DNA of 64,000 bases from Pseudomonas fluorescens (GCF_004683905.1 NZ_CP038438.1:2170001-2234000); one strand, 5' to 3'; positions 28,401 through 39,408 are shown, numbered from the stretch's first letter. Notes: generated by a model from the letters alone, not told the origin. A program made the numbers and translations.

Positions 28401-31400
28401 GTGGAAGCAAGGTTTGGTGTCGCCCTCGTTTCGCGTTTTTCCCCACTTTCCCTTGCTGTGCACCTGAGCGTCGCCGGACTGTTGTTCGGCGGCGTCAGCG
28501 AGCAGGCGCTCGCGACCTGCTCGGCGGCAGGTTCGACGATTACCTGTTCGGGCGTCCCGACGCTGCCGCTGTTTCTCAATGACTACAGCAGTGCCACCAG
28601 CGGCCTGACGGTCAACGTCACCAACGGAGCGCAGATGAACGCCACCCTGGGCGGCAAGGTGCTCAACCTGACCGGGGCCAACATCAACCTGAACAACTCC
28701 GGCACCCTCGACCCGGCCTTGCTGGGCCTGGTGTCGATCCTCAGTGGCGGTGCGTTCATCGGTACTGGCGCGACCAGCACGGTGAGCATCGTCAACAACG
28801 CCACCGGGCTGATTCGCGGCACCGGCATGTTGCTCGGGCTCAACCTGACCAGCATCGACGGGCTGGGGATTGCCGTGAACAACTCGGTGTCGGGCACCAC
28901 GACCATCACCAACGACGGCACCATCACCTCCACCGGGCTGTCGGTCGGCGGCATCACCCTGGCCGATACCCCGGTGGTCGGGGTGTATGGCGGTTCGCAA
29001 GTCAACATGACCAACAGTGCCAGCGGCACCATCAATGGCCGGATTGCGTTCGAAACGTCAGTGGCGGGCAACACCTTCACCAACGCCGGCAACATCACCG
29101 GCGGTGTGTCGATGGGGGCGGGCAGCACCAACACCTTCTACGCGATCACCGGTTCCAGCGTTAACGTCGGCGACGGTGTGCAAGTCTCCGTCGGCCTCGG
29201 TGGCCTGATCGGCATCAACCTGACCTTCGCCCCGACCGGAACGATCGATGGCGGCGCGGCGGGTACCAACACGCTGATTCTGCAAAACCCGATCGGCCTT
29301 GGCGGCGGCACCACCGGGACGGGCACGGCGTCCAGCGCCACCTACGTCAACTTCAACAACCTGACCCTCAACAGCGGCACGTGGACCTTGCAGGGGCCGT
29401 TGGTCAGCGGTGCGACCACGCTCAATGGCGGTGTGGCGCAGTTCAATGACAACGCGGCGTTCGGCAGCGGCGTGCTGACGTCCAACGGCGGGATCCTGCA
29501 GGCCAGCAATGCCGGTTTGACGCTGGCCAACCAGATCAACCTGGGCGCCGGCGGCCTGACCCTGCAGGGCATCAACGGCACGACCCTCAACGGGGTGATT
29601 TCCGGCACGGGCGGCCTGACCAAGATCGGCAGCGGCCAGCTCAACCTCAACGGCATCAACACTTACACCGGCAACACCGTGCTCAATGGCGGTGTGGTGC
29701 TGGTGGGCAACAACCAGTCGTTCAGTACCGGTGGCATCACGGTTGGCGGCTCTTCGAGCATTTCAGCGACGGCACCGATTTCACTGGCTAACGCGATCAC
29801 GCTCAACAGCACCCTCACCGCAACCGGCACCGGTGCGTTGACCTTGGGCGGGGTAATCAGCGGCGCCGCCAACCTGACCAAGACCGGCAGCGGCAGCCTG
29901 ACCCTCAACGGCATCAACACCTACACCGGGATCACCAGTCTCAGTGCCGGGGCCTTGCGCGTCGGCAACAACAACGCACTGGGTACCGGTGTGCTCAACA
30001 CCAGCAACGGCACCAGCCTCGACAGCACCGGCAACGTGACACTGGGCAACAACGTCGGCATCACCGGTGCGCTGAACGTGCTCGGCAGCAATGCGCTGAC
30101 CCTGGGCGGCATCGTCTCCGGCACCGGTGCGATCACCAAGAGCGGCAGCGCCAGCCTGACCCTGACCGGCAACAACACCAACAGCGGCACCACCGCACTC
30201 AATGGCGGCAGCTTGCTCGTTGGCAGCAACACCGCCCTCGGCACGGGCGCATTGAACGCGGCGGCCGGCACCACGCTGGATGCGACCGCCGCCGTGACGT
30301 TAGCCAATGCCGTCGCGCTGGCAGGCGGGCTGACCATCGGTGGCACTCAGGCGCTTGGTTTGAGTGGTGTCATCAGCGGCGCCGGCAACCTGATCAAGGG
30401 CGGCACTGCGAACCTGACCCTCAGCGGCAACAACACGTTCTCCGGTGGCACCGCGCTGAATAATGGCACGCTGATCGTCGGCTCCAACACCGCGCTGGGC
30501 ACCGGCGCACTGACCACGGCGGCGGGCACCACCCTCGACGCCAGCACCACCGTGGCGCTGAGCAACGCGGTCGCCCTCGGCGGCAACCTGAACATCGCCG
30601 GCAACGCCAATCTGACTCTCGGCGGCATAGTCAGCGGCAGTGGCGGGCTGACCAAGAACGGCGCGGCCAACCTGATTCTCAACGGCGCCAACACCTTCAG
30701 TGGCGGAACCACGCTGAATGCCGGCACCCTGACCGTTGGCAACGCCGCCGCATTGGGCAGCGGCGACCTGACCGTCGCGAACGCCGCGACCCTCGACAGC
30801 AACACCTCGGTCATCCTCAACAACAACGTCGCCCTCAACGGCAACCTGGCCATCGGCGGCAGCAACGGCATGATCCTCGGCGGCGTGCTAAGCGGCGCCA
30901 GCCAGTTGATCAAGAACGGCACGGCCAACCTGACCCTCAACGGCGCCAACACCTTCACCGGTGGCACCGCGCTCAACGCCGGCAGCCTGACCGTCGGCAA
31001 CGGCGCGGCACTCGGCACCGGCACGTTGACCGTGGGCGGTGCGGGCGCAACGCTTAACAGCAGCGCCAACGTGACGCTGAACAACGCGATTGCCCTGAAC
31101 GCCAACCTGACTGCCGGCGGTGCCAACCCGCTGACCCTCGGCGGCGTGATCAGCGGCAGCAGCAACCTGATCAAGACTGGCGCTTCGACCCTGACCCTCA
31201 CCGGCGCCAATACCTACACCGGCTCTACGTCGCTGAACGCCGGGACACTGATCGTCGGCTCCAACACCGCGCTCGGCACCGGCGTGCTCAACGCTGGCAA
31301 CAACACCACGCTGGACGCCAGCACCGCGACCAGCCTGGCGAACAACGTCAACCTCGGCGGCAACGTGACCATCGGCGGCAGCAATGCGCTGACGCTTGCA

Positions 31401-34400
31401 GGGGTGGTTTCCGGAGTTGGCGGCCTGACCAAAAGTGGCCCCGCTGATTTGATTCTCAACGGCGCCAACACCTACTTCGGCAACACCGCACTCAACGTCG
31501 GCAAGCTGATCGTCGGCAGCAATACCGCGCTGGGCAGCGGTGCGCTGAACGCGGCAGCCGGCACCACGCTGGACACCAACACTGCCGTCACGCTGGGCAA
31601 TCAGGTCAACCTGGCCGGTGCGATGAACATCGGTGGCAGCGCAGACCTGACCCTCACCGGCACTGTCGCCGGAGCCGGCAGCCTGGTGAAAAACGGCGCG
31701 GCCAATCTCAACCTCAACGGCACCAACACCTACGCCGGCGGCACCACGCTGAACGCCGGTACGGTGACCGCCGGCAACAGTTCGGCGCTCGGCACCGGTG
31801 CGTTGACCGTTGGCGGCGCGGCAACGCTCGACAGCAGTTCGCCGCTGGTCAGCCTGGCCAACACGGTCGTGCTCAATGCGGCGCTGAGCGTCGGCGGCAC
31901 CCAGGACCTGACCCTCGGCGGCGTGATCAGCGGCGCCGGCCAACTGGTCAAGAACGGTAGCGCCAACCTGACCGTCAACGGCACCAACACCTTCAGCGGT
32001 GGCAGCACGCTCAACGCGGGTACGCTGACACTGGGCTCGGCCGCTGCGTTGGGCAGTGGCGGCCTGACCGTCGGTGGCGCTTCGACGCTGGACACCAGCA
32101 CCGGCATGAGCGTCGGCAACAACATCACCCTCAACGCCGGCCTGACCCTGGCCGGCAGCAACACCCTGAACCTCAGCGGCGTGATCGATGGCGCCGGCAG
32201 CCTGACCAAGGACGGCTTTGGCGATCTGACGCTCAGCGGCAACAACACCTTCACTGGTGCGCTGAACATCGCCTCCGGCAGCGTCACCACCGTGAGCAGC
32301 GGGGCGCTGGGCAACACCTCCGGCGCCAACATCAGCGCCGGTGCCAATCTCTATCTCAACAGCAGCGCCAGCCTCAACGGCTTGAGCGGCAGCGGCAGTG
32401 TGCAGATCGCCGGCGGCAATACCTTGACCGTGGGGGGGCTGAGCAACACCAGCACCTTTGACGGTGACCTCGGTGGCAGCGGTGCGCTGACCAAAGTCGG
32501 TACCGGGACGCTGAACCTCACCGGCAGCAACGGCCTTACCGGCAACACCAATGTCAACGGCGGTACGCTGAATCTCACCGGTTCGCTGGCCAGCACCCAG
32601 CTCAATATCAACAACGGCGCCACGCTCACAGGTACCGGTTCGGCGCTTGGCTTCATCACCATTAACAGCGGCGGTCATCTGGCGTTGTCCTCGGGCAACA
32701 CCTTGTCCACCTCGTCGCTGATTCTCACTGCCAACAGCAATGTCGACGCGAGCCTCGCCACGCCATCGACCTCCTCGCTGATGAACATCGGCGGCAACCT
32801 GACCCTCGACGGTAACCTCAACGTCACCGATGCCGGCGGCTTTGGCGTCGGTGTCTATCGCTTGTTCAACTACATCGGCGCACTGACCGACAACGGCCTG
32901 ACCGTGGCCGGTGTGCCGGTGGGTTATGGCCTCGGTGACATCCTTGTGCAGACCCTTGGCAATCAGGTGAACCTGGTGGTGTCGGCACCGAACACCAACC
33001 TGCGTTTCTGGGACGGCAGCCAGACCATCCCGAACGGTAATGTGGACGGCGGCACCGGTACATGGACTGCCGGCGGCACCAACTGGACCAATTCCAACGG
33101 CACGCTGAACCAGACCTGGGCCGGCGATTTTGCGGTGTTCCAGGGCACGGCCGGCACAGTGTCGGTCAACGGCACGCAACTGTTCACCGGGATGCAATTC
33201 CTCACCGATGGCTACAACGTGGTCAACGGCACGTCGGGTCTGCTGACCGCCGTCAATGGCACCGGCGGCACCACGGCGATGCGGGTCGATCCGGGCGTGA
33301 CCGCCACGGTCGGCGTGGACATCAACGGCAGCGGCATCCTCAACAAACTCGATGCCGGCACCCTGGTACTCAACGGTGCCAACAGCTACACCGGCGGCAC
33401 GCAACTGGACGGCGGCAAGATCATCGTCGGCAGCAACACCGCGCTGGGCAGCGGCACGCTGACCGCCAACGCTGGCACACAACTCGATAGCAACACAGCG
33501 GTCACTTTGGCGAACGCGGCAACGCTCAATGGCAATCTGACGGTGGTCGGCAGTAATGCGCTGACCCTCAACGGCGTGATCGGCGGGACTGGTGGCCTGA
33601 TCAAAAATGGCGCGGCCAGCCTGACCCTCGGCGGCAACAACGCTTTCCTCGGGCCGGTGGCGCTGAATGCGGGCGGCTTGATTCTGGCGTCGAACAGCGC
33701 GCTGGGCTCGGCCACTCTGAACGCGGCGAGCGGCACCACACTGGATGCCAGCGGCGCCTTTACGGCGGGTAACGCGATCAATCTGGCGGGCAACCTTGGT
33801 GTTGTCGGCAGCAACGATCTGACACTGAGCGGCGCGATCAATGGCGCCGGCAGCCTGACCAAGAATGGCGCGGCCAACCTGATCCTGAGCGGGGCCAACA
33901 ATTTCCTCGGCGGCGTCACTCTCAACGCCGGCACACTGACCACCGGCAGCAACGGCGCACTCGGTCTGGGCAACCTGACCGTGGCCGGTGCCTCGGCGCT
34001 GGACAGCAACACCTCGGTGTCGCTGGGCAACAACGTGGTGCTCAATGCCAATCTGACCAATACCGGCAGCAGCGACGTAGCGCTCAGCGGCGTGGTCAGC
34101 GGCACCGGCGGTCTGATCAAGAACGGCGCGTCGAACCTGACGCTCAACGGCATTAACACTTACAGCGGCGGCACCACACTGAACGCCGGCACCGTGACCC
34201 TTGGCACCTCGGCGGGCCTGGGCTCCGGCGCGGTAACCGTGGCGGGTGCGTCGACCCTCGACACCACCGCGCCGCTGGTGCTGGCCAACAACGTCAACGT
34301 CAATGCCAACCTGAGCGTGGCTGGCAACAACAACCTGACGCTCGGTGGCGTAATCGCCGGGGCGGGCACCCTGACCAAGAATGGTCTGGCCGACCTGACG

Positions 34401-37400
34401 CTGTCCGGCAACAACACCTTCAGCGGCACCTTTGATGTGCAGTCGGGCAGCCTCACGACACTGGGCAACTCGGCATTGGGCAGCAATGCCGGAGTCAATC
34501 TCGGCGCTGCGGCGACGCTGAACCTCGGCGGCTCCGGCAGTCTCGCCAGCCTGACCGGTAGCGGTACAGCGCTGATCGGCGGCGGCAACACCCTGAGCAT
34601 CGGCGGCAACAACGCCAGCAGCCTTTTTGACGGCGTGCTCACCGGCACCGGCGAGTTGAGCAAACTCGGCACTGGTACGCTGACCCTGACCGGCCTCAAC
34701 AGCCTGACCGGCAACACCACGGTCAACGCCGGCACCTTGAACGTCAGTGGCGCGCTGGACAGCGCCAGCGTACTGGTCAACAGCGGCGGCACCCTGACCG
34801 GCGGCGGCTCGCTCGGCGGGGCGGTAACCGTGGCGGATGGCGGTCATCTGGCCGGCGCCACCGGCAGCACCTTGTCGGTCAACTCGCTGGTGTTCAACGC
34901 CAACTCCAATTTCGATGTCGGACTGGGCACGCCGGTCTCCGGTGGCGGCAACGCGCTGGTCAACGTCGGCGGCAACCTGACCCTCGACGGCAACCTCAAT
35001 GTCAGCGACATCGGTGGTTTCGGCAGCGGTGTGTACCGGTTGATCAACTACACCGGCGGCCTGACCGACAACGGCATGCTGATCGGCACGGTGCCGGGCA
35101 GCGTCACTCCGGGCGATCTGACCCTGCAAACCGCGCTGGCCAACCAGATCAACCTGCTGGTTACCGCACCGGGCGTCACCGTGCAGTTCTGGGACGGCAA
35201 TCAACTCGTCGCCAACGGTTCGGTGGATGGCGGCAGCGGTACCTGGGGCGCCGGCACCACCAACTGGACCGACGTCAACGGCACCACCAATCAGGCCTGG
35301 ACCAACAACTTCGCGGTGTTCCAGGGCACGGCGGGCACGGTCACCGTGAACGGCGCACAAACCATCACCGGCATGCAGTTCGTCACCGATGGCTACAGCC
35401 TGCAGGACGGCACCGCGGGTTCGCTGAATCTGGTCAACGGTTCGTTGGGTAACGCCACGGTTCGAGTCGATCCGAACGCCACCGCGACCGTCGGCGTTGC
35501 GCTTAACGGCAGCGGCACCCTCGGCAAATACGACACCGGCACGCTGGTGCTCAACGCCGCCAACGGCTACACCGGCGGCACCGCGCTCAATGGCGGCAAG
35601 ATCGTCGTGGGCAACAACGCAGCGCTCGGCAGCGGTGTGTTGACCGCTGCGGACGGCACCGCGCTGGACAGCAACGCGGCCGTCACGCTGGGCAACGATG
35701 TGGTGGTGAACGGTGGCCTGACTGTCGCTGGCAGTAACGCCTTGACCCTCGACGGTGTAGTCAGTGGGGCGGGCAGCCTGATCAAGTCCGGCGCTTCGAG
35801 CCTGACCCTCAACGGCAGCAACACCTACAGCGGTGGTACTCAGCTCGCTGGCGGTACGCTGGTGCTGGGCAACAACAGCGCAATCAGCAGCGGTGCACTG
35901 AGCGTGACCGGCAACGGCAGCCTCGACAGCACCTCGGCGCTGCAACTGGCCAACGCGATCAATCTGGGGTCGCAACTGACCCTGGCCGGCAACCAGAACA
36001 CCACGCTGCTCGGCGCCATCACCGGCACCGGCAGTCTGGTGAAAAACGGCAACGGTGACCTCGTGCTTAGCGGCGCCAACACCTACAGCGGCGGCACCAC
36101 GCTGAACGCTGGCACTACCACCGGCGACACCAGCAGCCTGCAAGGCGCCATCGTCAACAACGCGGCGCTGACCTTCGCGCAGAACGCCGACGGCAGCTAC
36201 ACCGGCAACTTGACGGGCGCCGGCACGCTGAACAAAACCGGCACCGGCCAATTGCTCCTGACCGGCAACAACACCTTCACCGGTGATACCTCGGTGCAGG
36301 CCGGCAACCTGATCGTTAACGGCGTGCTCAACAGTGCCAACGTCAACGTCGCCAGTGGTGCGAAAGTCGGTGGCAGCGGGCAACTGGGCGGCAACGTGCA
36401 ACTGGCCAGCGGTGCGACGCTGACCGGTGGCGGCACGGCTACACCGTTGTCGGTCGGCTCGCTGGCGCTGTCCTCGGGCACCAACCTGGACTTCAGCCTC
36501 GGCTCGGCCGCCAGCTCCACCACGGTGGTCAACGTCGCCGGTAACCTGACCCTCGACGGCACGCTGAATATCAGCAACGCCGGCGGTTTCGGCACCGGGG
36601 TCTATCAACTGTTCCGCTACGGTGGCAGCCTGACCGACAACGGGCTGGTCTACGGCAGCCTGCCGGTGTCGGCGGCCAACCTGACCCTGCAAACCGCGAT
36701 CGCCAATCAGGTCAACCTGTTGGTACAAGGCACGCCGGGTGAGGTGCAGTTCTGGAACGGCGGCACTACCAACCCTGATGGCAGCATCGGTGGCGGCAGT
36801 GGCGTGTGGGGCCCGGGCACCAACTGGACCGATCCGAGCGGTACGCAGGCGCTGGCGTCCAATGGTCAATTCGCAGTGTTTGGTGGCCAGGCCGGTACCG
36901 TCACTGTGCAGGGCAATCAGAACTTCACCGGTCTGCAGTTCCTCACCGGCGGCTACAGCCTGGTGCCGGGCGCTGGCGGTACGCTGACGCCAGTCAACGG
37001 TGCGGACGGCAGCCTGGCGCCGGTGCGGGTCAATGCCGGGGCCAGTGCTGAAATCGACGTGCCGCTGATCGGCACCGGCGGCATCGAGAAACTCGATTCC
37101 GGCACCCTCGTGCTGACTGGCGCCAATACCTACAGCGGTGGCACCACCGTCAGTGGCGGTACGCTGATCGGTAACACCACGAGTCTGCAAGGCAACATCA
37201 CCGACAACGCCACGCTGGTGTTCCAGCAAAACACCGATGGCCAGTTCAATGGTGTGCTCAACGGCACCGGCGCGCTGTTCAAACGCGGCGTGAGTCGCCT
37301 GTTGATGGTCGGCAATCAACCGTTCAGCGGTACCGTTTCGGTCGATCAAGGCCTGCTGCAAGTCGGCAGCCGTGCGGCCCGGGCTTCGTTGGGCGCACAA

Positions 37401-38921
37401 GTCATGGTCGCCAACGGCGCAGGCCTGAGCGGTAACGGCAGCGTCGGTTCGGTGGTCAACCACGGTGTGGTGGCTTCCGGTGGCGCTGACGGCACCTTGA
37501 GCGTGGCCGGCAACCTGACCAACAGCAGCGATGGTGTGCTGGCGCTGACCGTCAGCTCGCCAACCGCGACACCGTTGGCGGTGGGTGGTACGGCGGCATT
37601 GGGCGGCGGTCTGGTGGTCAACAGCCTGGCGCCGTTCACCGGCAACACCACTTACTCGCTGATCACTGCGGGCGGTGGGGTGACCGGCACCTTCAGTGCC
37701 ACAGATCTGCCGCAGTACGCGTTCCTCGACAGCTCGCTGATCTACGGTGCCGATTCGGTGACCCTGGCCGTGAGCCGCAACGGCAACTCGTTCGCCGACG
37801 TCGCTGCCACGGGCAACCAGCGCGGCACCGCCACGGCACTATCCAATAACGGAGCGGCCGGTGCGGCGTTGCAGAACCAGATCGTCAACCTCAGCGTCGC
37901 CGGTGCGCGCAATGCGTTCGACAGCCTGTCGGGTGAAATCCACGCCAGCACTGCCAGCGCCATGCTTGAGGATTCGCGCTTCATCCGTGAGGCGGTTAAT
38001 GACCGTATGCGCCAGCCGTCGTGCAGCGCTGCGGATGATCCACGCAAAACCCTGGCACCGAGCGACACGCAACTGAGCAGCAACGGCTGCCACGGGGAAA
38101 TGGTCGGCTGGATCCGGGCTATCGGTGCCTGGGGCGACATGGGCGGCGACAGCAACACGGCAAAAGTTGATCGCAACCTCGGCGGTTTTATGCTCGGCAC
38201 CGACAAGGCGCTGGATGACACCTGGCGTGCCGGGATGGCGGCCGGCTACACCCGCAGCAACCTCAATGCGCGCGATCGCAACTCGGATGCCAAGGTCGAC
38301 AGCTACCACTTGGCCGGTTATCTGAACTCGCAATTCGATGCACTGGCGGTGCGCCTCGGCGCGGCTTACAGCTGGCACAGCATCGAGACCAAACGCGATG
38401 TCAGCGTCGGTACTTACAACGATCGCCTGAAGGCCGATTACGACGCGCGCAGTGCGCAGGTGTTCGGTGAAGTGGGTTACGCGATCAGCGCAGCAGGCGT
38501 TGCCATCGAACCGTTCGCCGGGCTTGCCTACGTCAACTACGACAGCGACACCGGCAAGGAAAAAGGTGGAGTGGGGCGCCTGAAGGCCGACGCCGATCAG
38601 GACATCACCTACTCGACCCTCGGTGTGCGTGTCGGCAAATTGGTGACCCTGGCCAACGGCAGCCAACTGACGCCACGCGCGGCCATCGGCTGGCGGCATG
38701 CCTACGGCGACACCAAACCTGACGCCGACCTGACCTTCATCGACGGCGGCGCCTCGTTCAGCACCCAGGGCGTACCCATCGCCAAGGACAGCGCATTGCT
38801 CGAAGCCGGCATCGACTTCCAGGTGACCCCGACCGGCAAGCTGGGCATCGGCTACTCAGGCCAGGTGTCGAGCGACAACAACGACAGCGCGTTCAACATC
38901 AGCTTCAGTCAAAGCTTCTGA
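28401..38921 (+). CDS. Giant type V autotransporter with passenger-associated repeats
   Basis: Secreted surface protein of 3506 residues; at about 10.5 kb it is the largest gene of the window. It starts at GTG with AAGGAG upstream. A signal peptide ends near ALA38. The passenger holds about 24 copies of a beta-helix unit with the motif xNTFSGGTxLNxG, spaced about 86-87 residues apart (258-261 bases), typical of autotransporter-associated (PATR) repeats. Three larger modules with FWDG, GTNWT and FAVFQGTAGTV motifs occur near residues 1530, 2260 and 2780. The translocator barrel spans about 3230-3506 and ends in the terminal Phe of SFSQSF. Only a few Cys are present. Likely an adhesin or biofilm factor; binding target unknown. 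Confidence 0.92.
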   Translation: MEARFGVALVSRFSPLSLAVHLSVAGLLFGGVSEQALATCSAAGSTITCSGVPTLPLFLNDYSSATSGLTVNVTNGAQMNATLGGKVLNLTGANINLNNSGTLDPALLGLVSILSGGAFIGTGATSTVSIVNNATGLIRGTGMLLGLNLTSIDGLGIAVNNSVSGTTTITNDGTITSTGLSVGGITLADTPVVGVYGGSQVNMTNSASGTINGRIAFETSVAGNTFTNAGNITGGVSMGAGSTNTFYAITGSSVNVGDGVQVSVGLGGLIGINLTFAPTGTIDGGAAGTNTLILQNPIGLGGGTTGTGTASSATYVNFNNLTLNSGTWTLQGPLVSGATTLNGGVAQFNDNAAFGSGVLTSNGGILQASNAGLTLANQINLGAGGLTLQGINGTTLNGVISGTGGLTKIGSGQLNLNGINTYTGNTVLNGGVVLVGNNQSFSTGGITVGGSSSISATAPISLANAITLNSTLTATGTGALTLGGVISGAANLTKTGSGSLTLNGINTYTGITSLSAGALRVGNNNALGTGVLNTSNGTSLDSTGNVTLGNNVGITGALNVLGSNALTLGGIVSGTGAITKSGSASLTLTGNNTNSGTTALNGGSLLVGSNTALGTGALNAAAGTTLDATAAVTLANAVALAGGLTIGGTQALGLSGVISGAGNLIKGGTANLTLSGNNTFSGGTALNNGTLIVGSNTALGTGALTTAAGTTLDASTTVALSNAVALGGNLNIAGNANLTLGGIVSGSGGLTKNGAANLILNGANTFSGGTTLNAGTLTVGNAAALGSGDLTVANAATLDSNTSVILNNNVALNGNLAIGGSNGMILGGVLSGASQLIKNGTANLTLNGANTFTGGTALNAGSLTVGNGAALGTGTLTVGGAGATLNSSANVTLNNAIALNANLTAGGANPLTLGGVISGSSNLIKTGASTLTLTGANTYTGSTSLNAGTLIVGSNTALGTGVLNAGNNTTLDASTATSLANNVNLGGNVTIGGSNALTLAGVVSGVGGLTKSGPADLILNGANTYFGNTALNVGKLIVGSNTALGSGALNAAAGTTLDTNTAVTLGNQVNLAGAMNIGGSADLTLTGTVAGAGSLVKNGAANLNLNGTNTYAGGTTLNAGTVTAGNSSALGTGALTVGGAATLDSSSPLVSLANTVVLNAALSVGGTQDLTLGGVISGAGQLVKNGSANLTVNGTNTFSGGSTLNAGTLTLGSAAALGSGGLTVGGASTLDTSTGMSVGNNITLNAGLTLAGSNTLNLSGVIDGAGSLTKDGFGDLTLSGNNTFTGALNIASGSVTTVSSGALGNTSGANISAGANLYLNSSASLNGLSGSGSVQIAGGNTLTVGGLSNTSTFDGDLGGSGALTKVGTGTLNLTGSNGLTGNTNVNGGTLNLTGSLASTQLNINNGATLTGTGSALGFITINSGGHLALSSGNTLSTSSLILTANSNVDASLATPSTSSLMNIGGNLTLDGNLNVTDAGGFGVGVYRLFNYIGALTDNGLTVAGVPVGYGLGDILVQTLGNQVNLVVSAPNTNLRFWDGSQTIPNGNVDGGTGTWTAGGTNWTNSNGTLNQTWAGDFAVFQGTAGTVSVNGTQLFTGMQFLTDGYNVVNGTSGLLTAVNGTGGTTAMRVDPGVTATVGVDINGSGILNKLDAGTLVLNGANSYTGGTQLDGGKIIVGSNTALGSGTLTANAGTQLDSNTAVTLANAATLNGNLTVVGSNALTLNGVIGGTGGLIKNGAASLTLGGNNAFLGPVALNAGGLILASNSALGSATLNAASGTTLDASGAFTAGNAINLAGNLGVVGSNDLTLSGAINGAGSLTKNGAANLILSGANNFLGGVTLNAGTLTTGSNGALGLGNLTVAGASALDSNTSVSLGNNVVLNANLTNTGSSDVALSGVVSGTGGLIKNGASNLTLNGINTYSGGTTLNAGTVTLGTSAGLGSGAVTVAGASTLDTTAPLVLANNVNVNANLSVAGNNNLTLGGVIAGAGTLTKNGLADLTLSGNNTFSGTFDVQSGSLTTLGNSALGSNAGVNLGAAATLNLGGSGSLASLTGSGTALIGGGNTLSIGGNNASSLFDGVLTGTGELSKLGTGTLTLTGLNSLTGNTTVNAGTLNVSGALDSASVLVNSGGTLTGGGSLGGAVTVADGGHLAGATGSTLSVNSLVFNANSNFDVGLGTPVSGGGNALVNVGGNLTLDGNLNVSDIGGFGSGVYRLINYTGGLTDNGMLIGTVPGSVTPGDLTLQTALANQINLLVTAPGVTVQFWDGNQLVANGSVDGGSGTWGAGTTNWTDVNGTTNQAWTNNFAVFQGTAGTVTVNGAQTITGMQFVTDGYSLQDGTAGSLNLVNGSLGNATVRVDPNATATVGVALNGSGTLGKYDTGTLVLNAANGYTGGTALNGGKIVVGNNAALGSGVLTAADGTALDSNAAVTLGNDVVVNGGLTVAGSNALTLDGVVSGAGSLIKSGASSLTLNGSNTYSGGTQLAGGTLVLGNNSAISSGALSVTGNGSLDSTSALQLANAINLGSQLTLAGNQNTTLLGAITGTGSLVKNGNGDLVLSGANTYSGGTTLNAGTTTGDTSSLQGAIVNNAALTFAQNADGSYTGNLTGAGTLNKTGTGQLLLTGNNTFTGDTSVQAGNLIVNGVLNSANVNVASGAKVGGSGQLGGNVQLASGATLTGGGTATPLSVGSLALSSGTNLDFSLGSAASSTTVVNVAGNLTLDGTLNISNAGGFGTGVYQLFRYGGSLTDNGLVYGSLPVSAANLTLQTAIANQVNLLVQGTPGEVQFWNGGTTNPDGSIGGGSGVWGPGTNWTDPSGTQALASNGQFAVFGGQAGTVTVQGNQNFTGLQFLTGGYSLVPGAGGTLTPVNGADGSLAPVRVNAGASAEIDVPLIGTGGIEKLDSGTLVLTGANTYSGGTTVSGGTLIGNTTSLQGNITDNATLVFQQNTDGQFNGVLNGTGALFKRGVSRLLMVGNQPFSGTVSVDQGLLQVGSRAARASLGAQVMVANGAGLSGNGSVGSVVNHGVVASGGADGTLSVAGNLTNSSDGVLALTVSSPTATPLAVGGTAALGGGLVVNSLAPFTGNTTYSLITAGGGVTGTFSATDLPQYAFLDSSLIYGADSVTLAVSRNGNSFADVAATGNQRGTATALSNNGAAGAALQNQIVNLSVAGARNAFDSLSGEIHASTASAMLEDSRFIREAVNDRMRQPSCSAADDPRKTLAPSDTQLSSNGCHGEMVGWIRAIGAWGDMGGDSNTAKVDRNLGGFMLGTDKALDDTWRAGMAAGYTRSNLNARDRNSDAKVDSYHLAGYLNSQFDALAVRLGAAYSWHSIETKRDVSVGTYNDRLKADYDARSAQVFGEVGYAISAAGVAIEPFAGLAYVNYDSDTGKEKGGVGRLKADADQDITYSTLGVRVGKLVTLANGSQLTPRAAIGWRHAYGDTKPDADLTFIDGGASFSTQGVPIAKDSALLEAGIDFQVTPTGKLGIGYSGQVSSDNNDSAFNISFSQSF

Positions 38922-38942
38922 ATCATGGTCGAAGTACTTTAG

Positions 38943-38966
38943 CCGCCCGAAAGGGCGGTTTTTTTT
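38943..38966 (+). terminator. Rho-independent terminator of autotransporter gene
   Basis: CCGCCC-gaaa-GGGCGG stem with a run of eight T residues, starting 21 bases after the stop codon. Confidence 0.95.
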
Positions 38967-39019
38967 GCACAATCGAAAGCCTTTGTGGCGAGTGATTTCT
39001 GCACTGAGGTAGGAACGAG

Positions 39020-39406
39020 ATGGATCTGTCGAAGCATTTGTTACATCTGGAAAACCGCTTGCTGTCGCGCGCCGTGCGCGAGGATGCCGCAGAACTGGCG
39101 AGATTGATCGCGGACGACTTTGTCGAATTCGGCGCCAGCGGCGGCATCTGGAATAAATCCGATGTACTGGAAGCATTACCGCAGCAAGTGTTCGCACAAC
39201 GTACCGTCAGTCAGTTCACGCTCAAGCAATTGTCGGAAGATTCGGCTCTGGTGACGTATCACTGCCATACCGTAGCTGGCGGCCAGCGGGTGCCGGCGGA
39301 CAGTTTGCGCAGTTCGGTATGGCGGCGGCAGGGTGAGCAGTGGCAGATGGTTTTTCATCAGGGCACTTTTGTGCCCGGCCGTGAAACCGTGGAGACCCGT
39401 CGATAG
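39020..39406 (+). CDS. NTF2-like (SnoaL/DUF4440-type) protein
   Basis: Soluble protein of 128 residues with the NTF2-like layout: an N-terminal helix ([20 protein letters not shown]), [12 protein letters not shown], then a curved sheet closing with [17 protein letters not shown]. The family is diverse (dehydratases, isomerases, small-ligand binders), so no reaction is assigned. An AGG-type site lies upstream of the ATG. It sits alone between a terminator and REPs. Confidence 0.7.
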   Translation: MDLSKHLLHLENRLLSRAVREDAAELARLIADDFVEFGASGGIWNKSDVLEALPQQVFAQRTVSQFTLKQLSEDSALVTYHCHTVAGGQRVPADSLRSSVWRRQGEQWQMVFHQGTFVPGRETVETRR

Positions 39407-39408
39407 CT

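Noticed and set aside
30888..37463. Minus-strand open frame of 2191 codons
   Set aside because: It mirrors the repeats of the autotransporter in the antisense direction, has no recognisable domain or ribosome site, and is explained by codon composition of the sense gene.
28401..38921. Regular 258-261-base periodicity as a CRISPR or satellite array
   Set aside because: The repeats are in-frame, vary at third positions and encode a known passenger motif; spacers and short exact repeats typical of CRISPR are absent.
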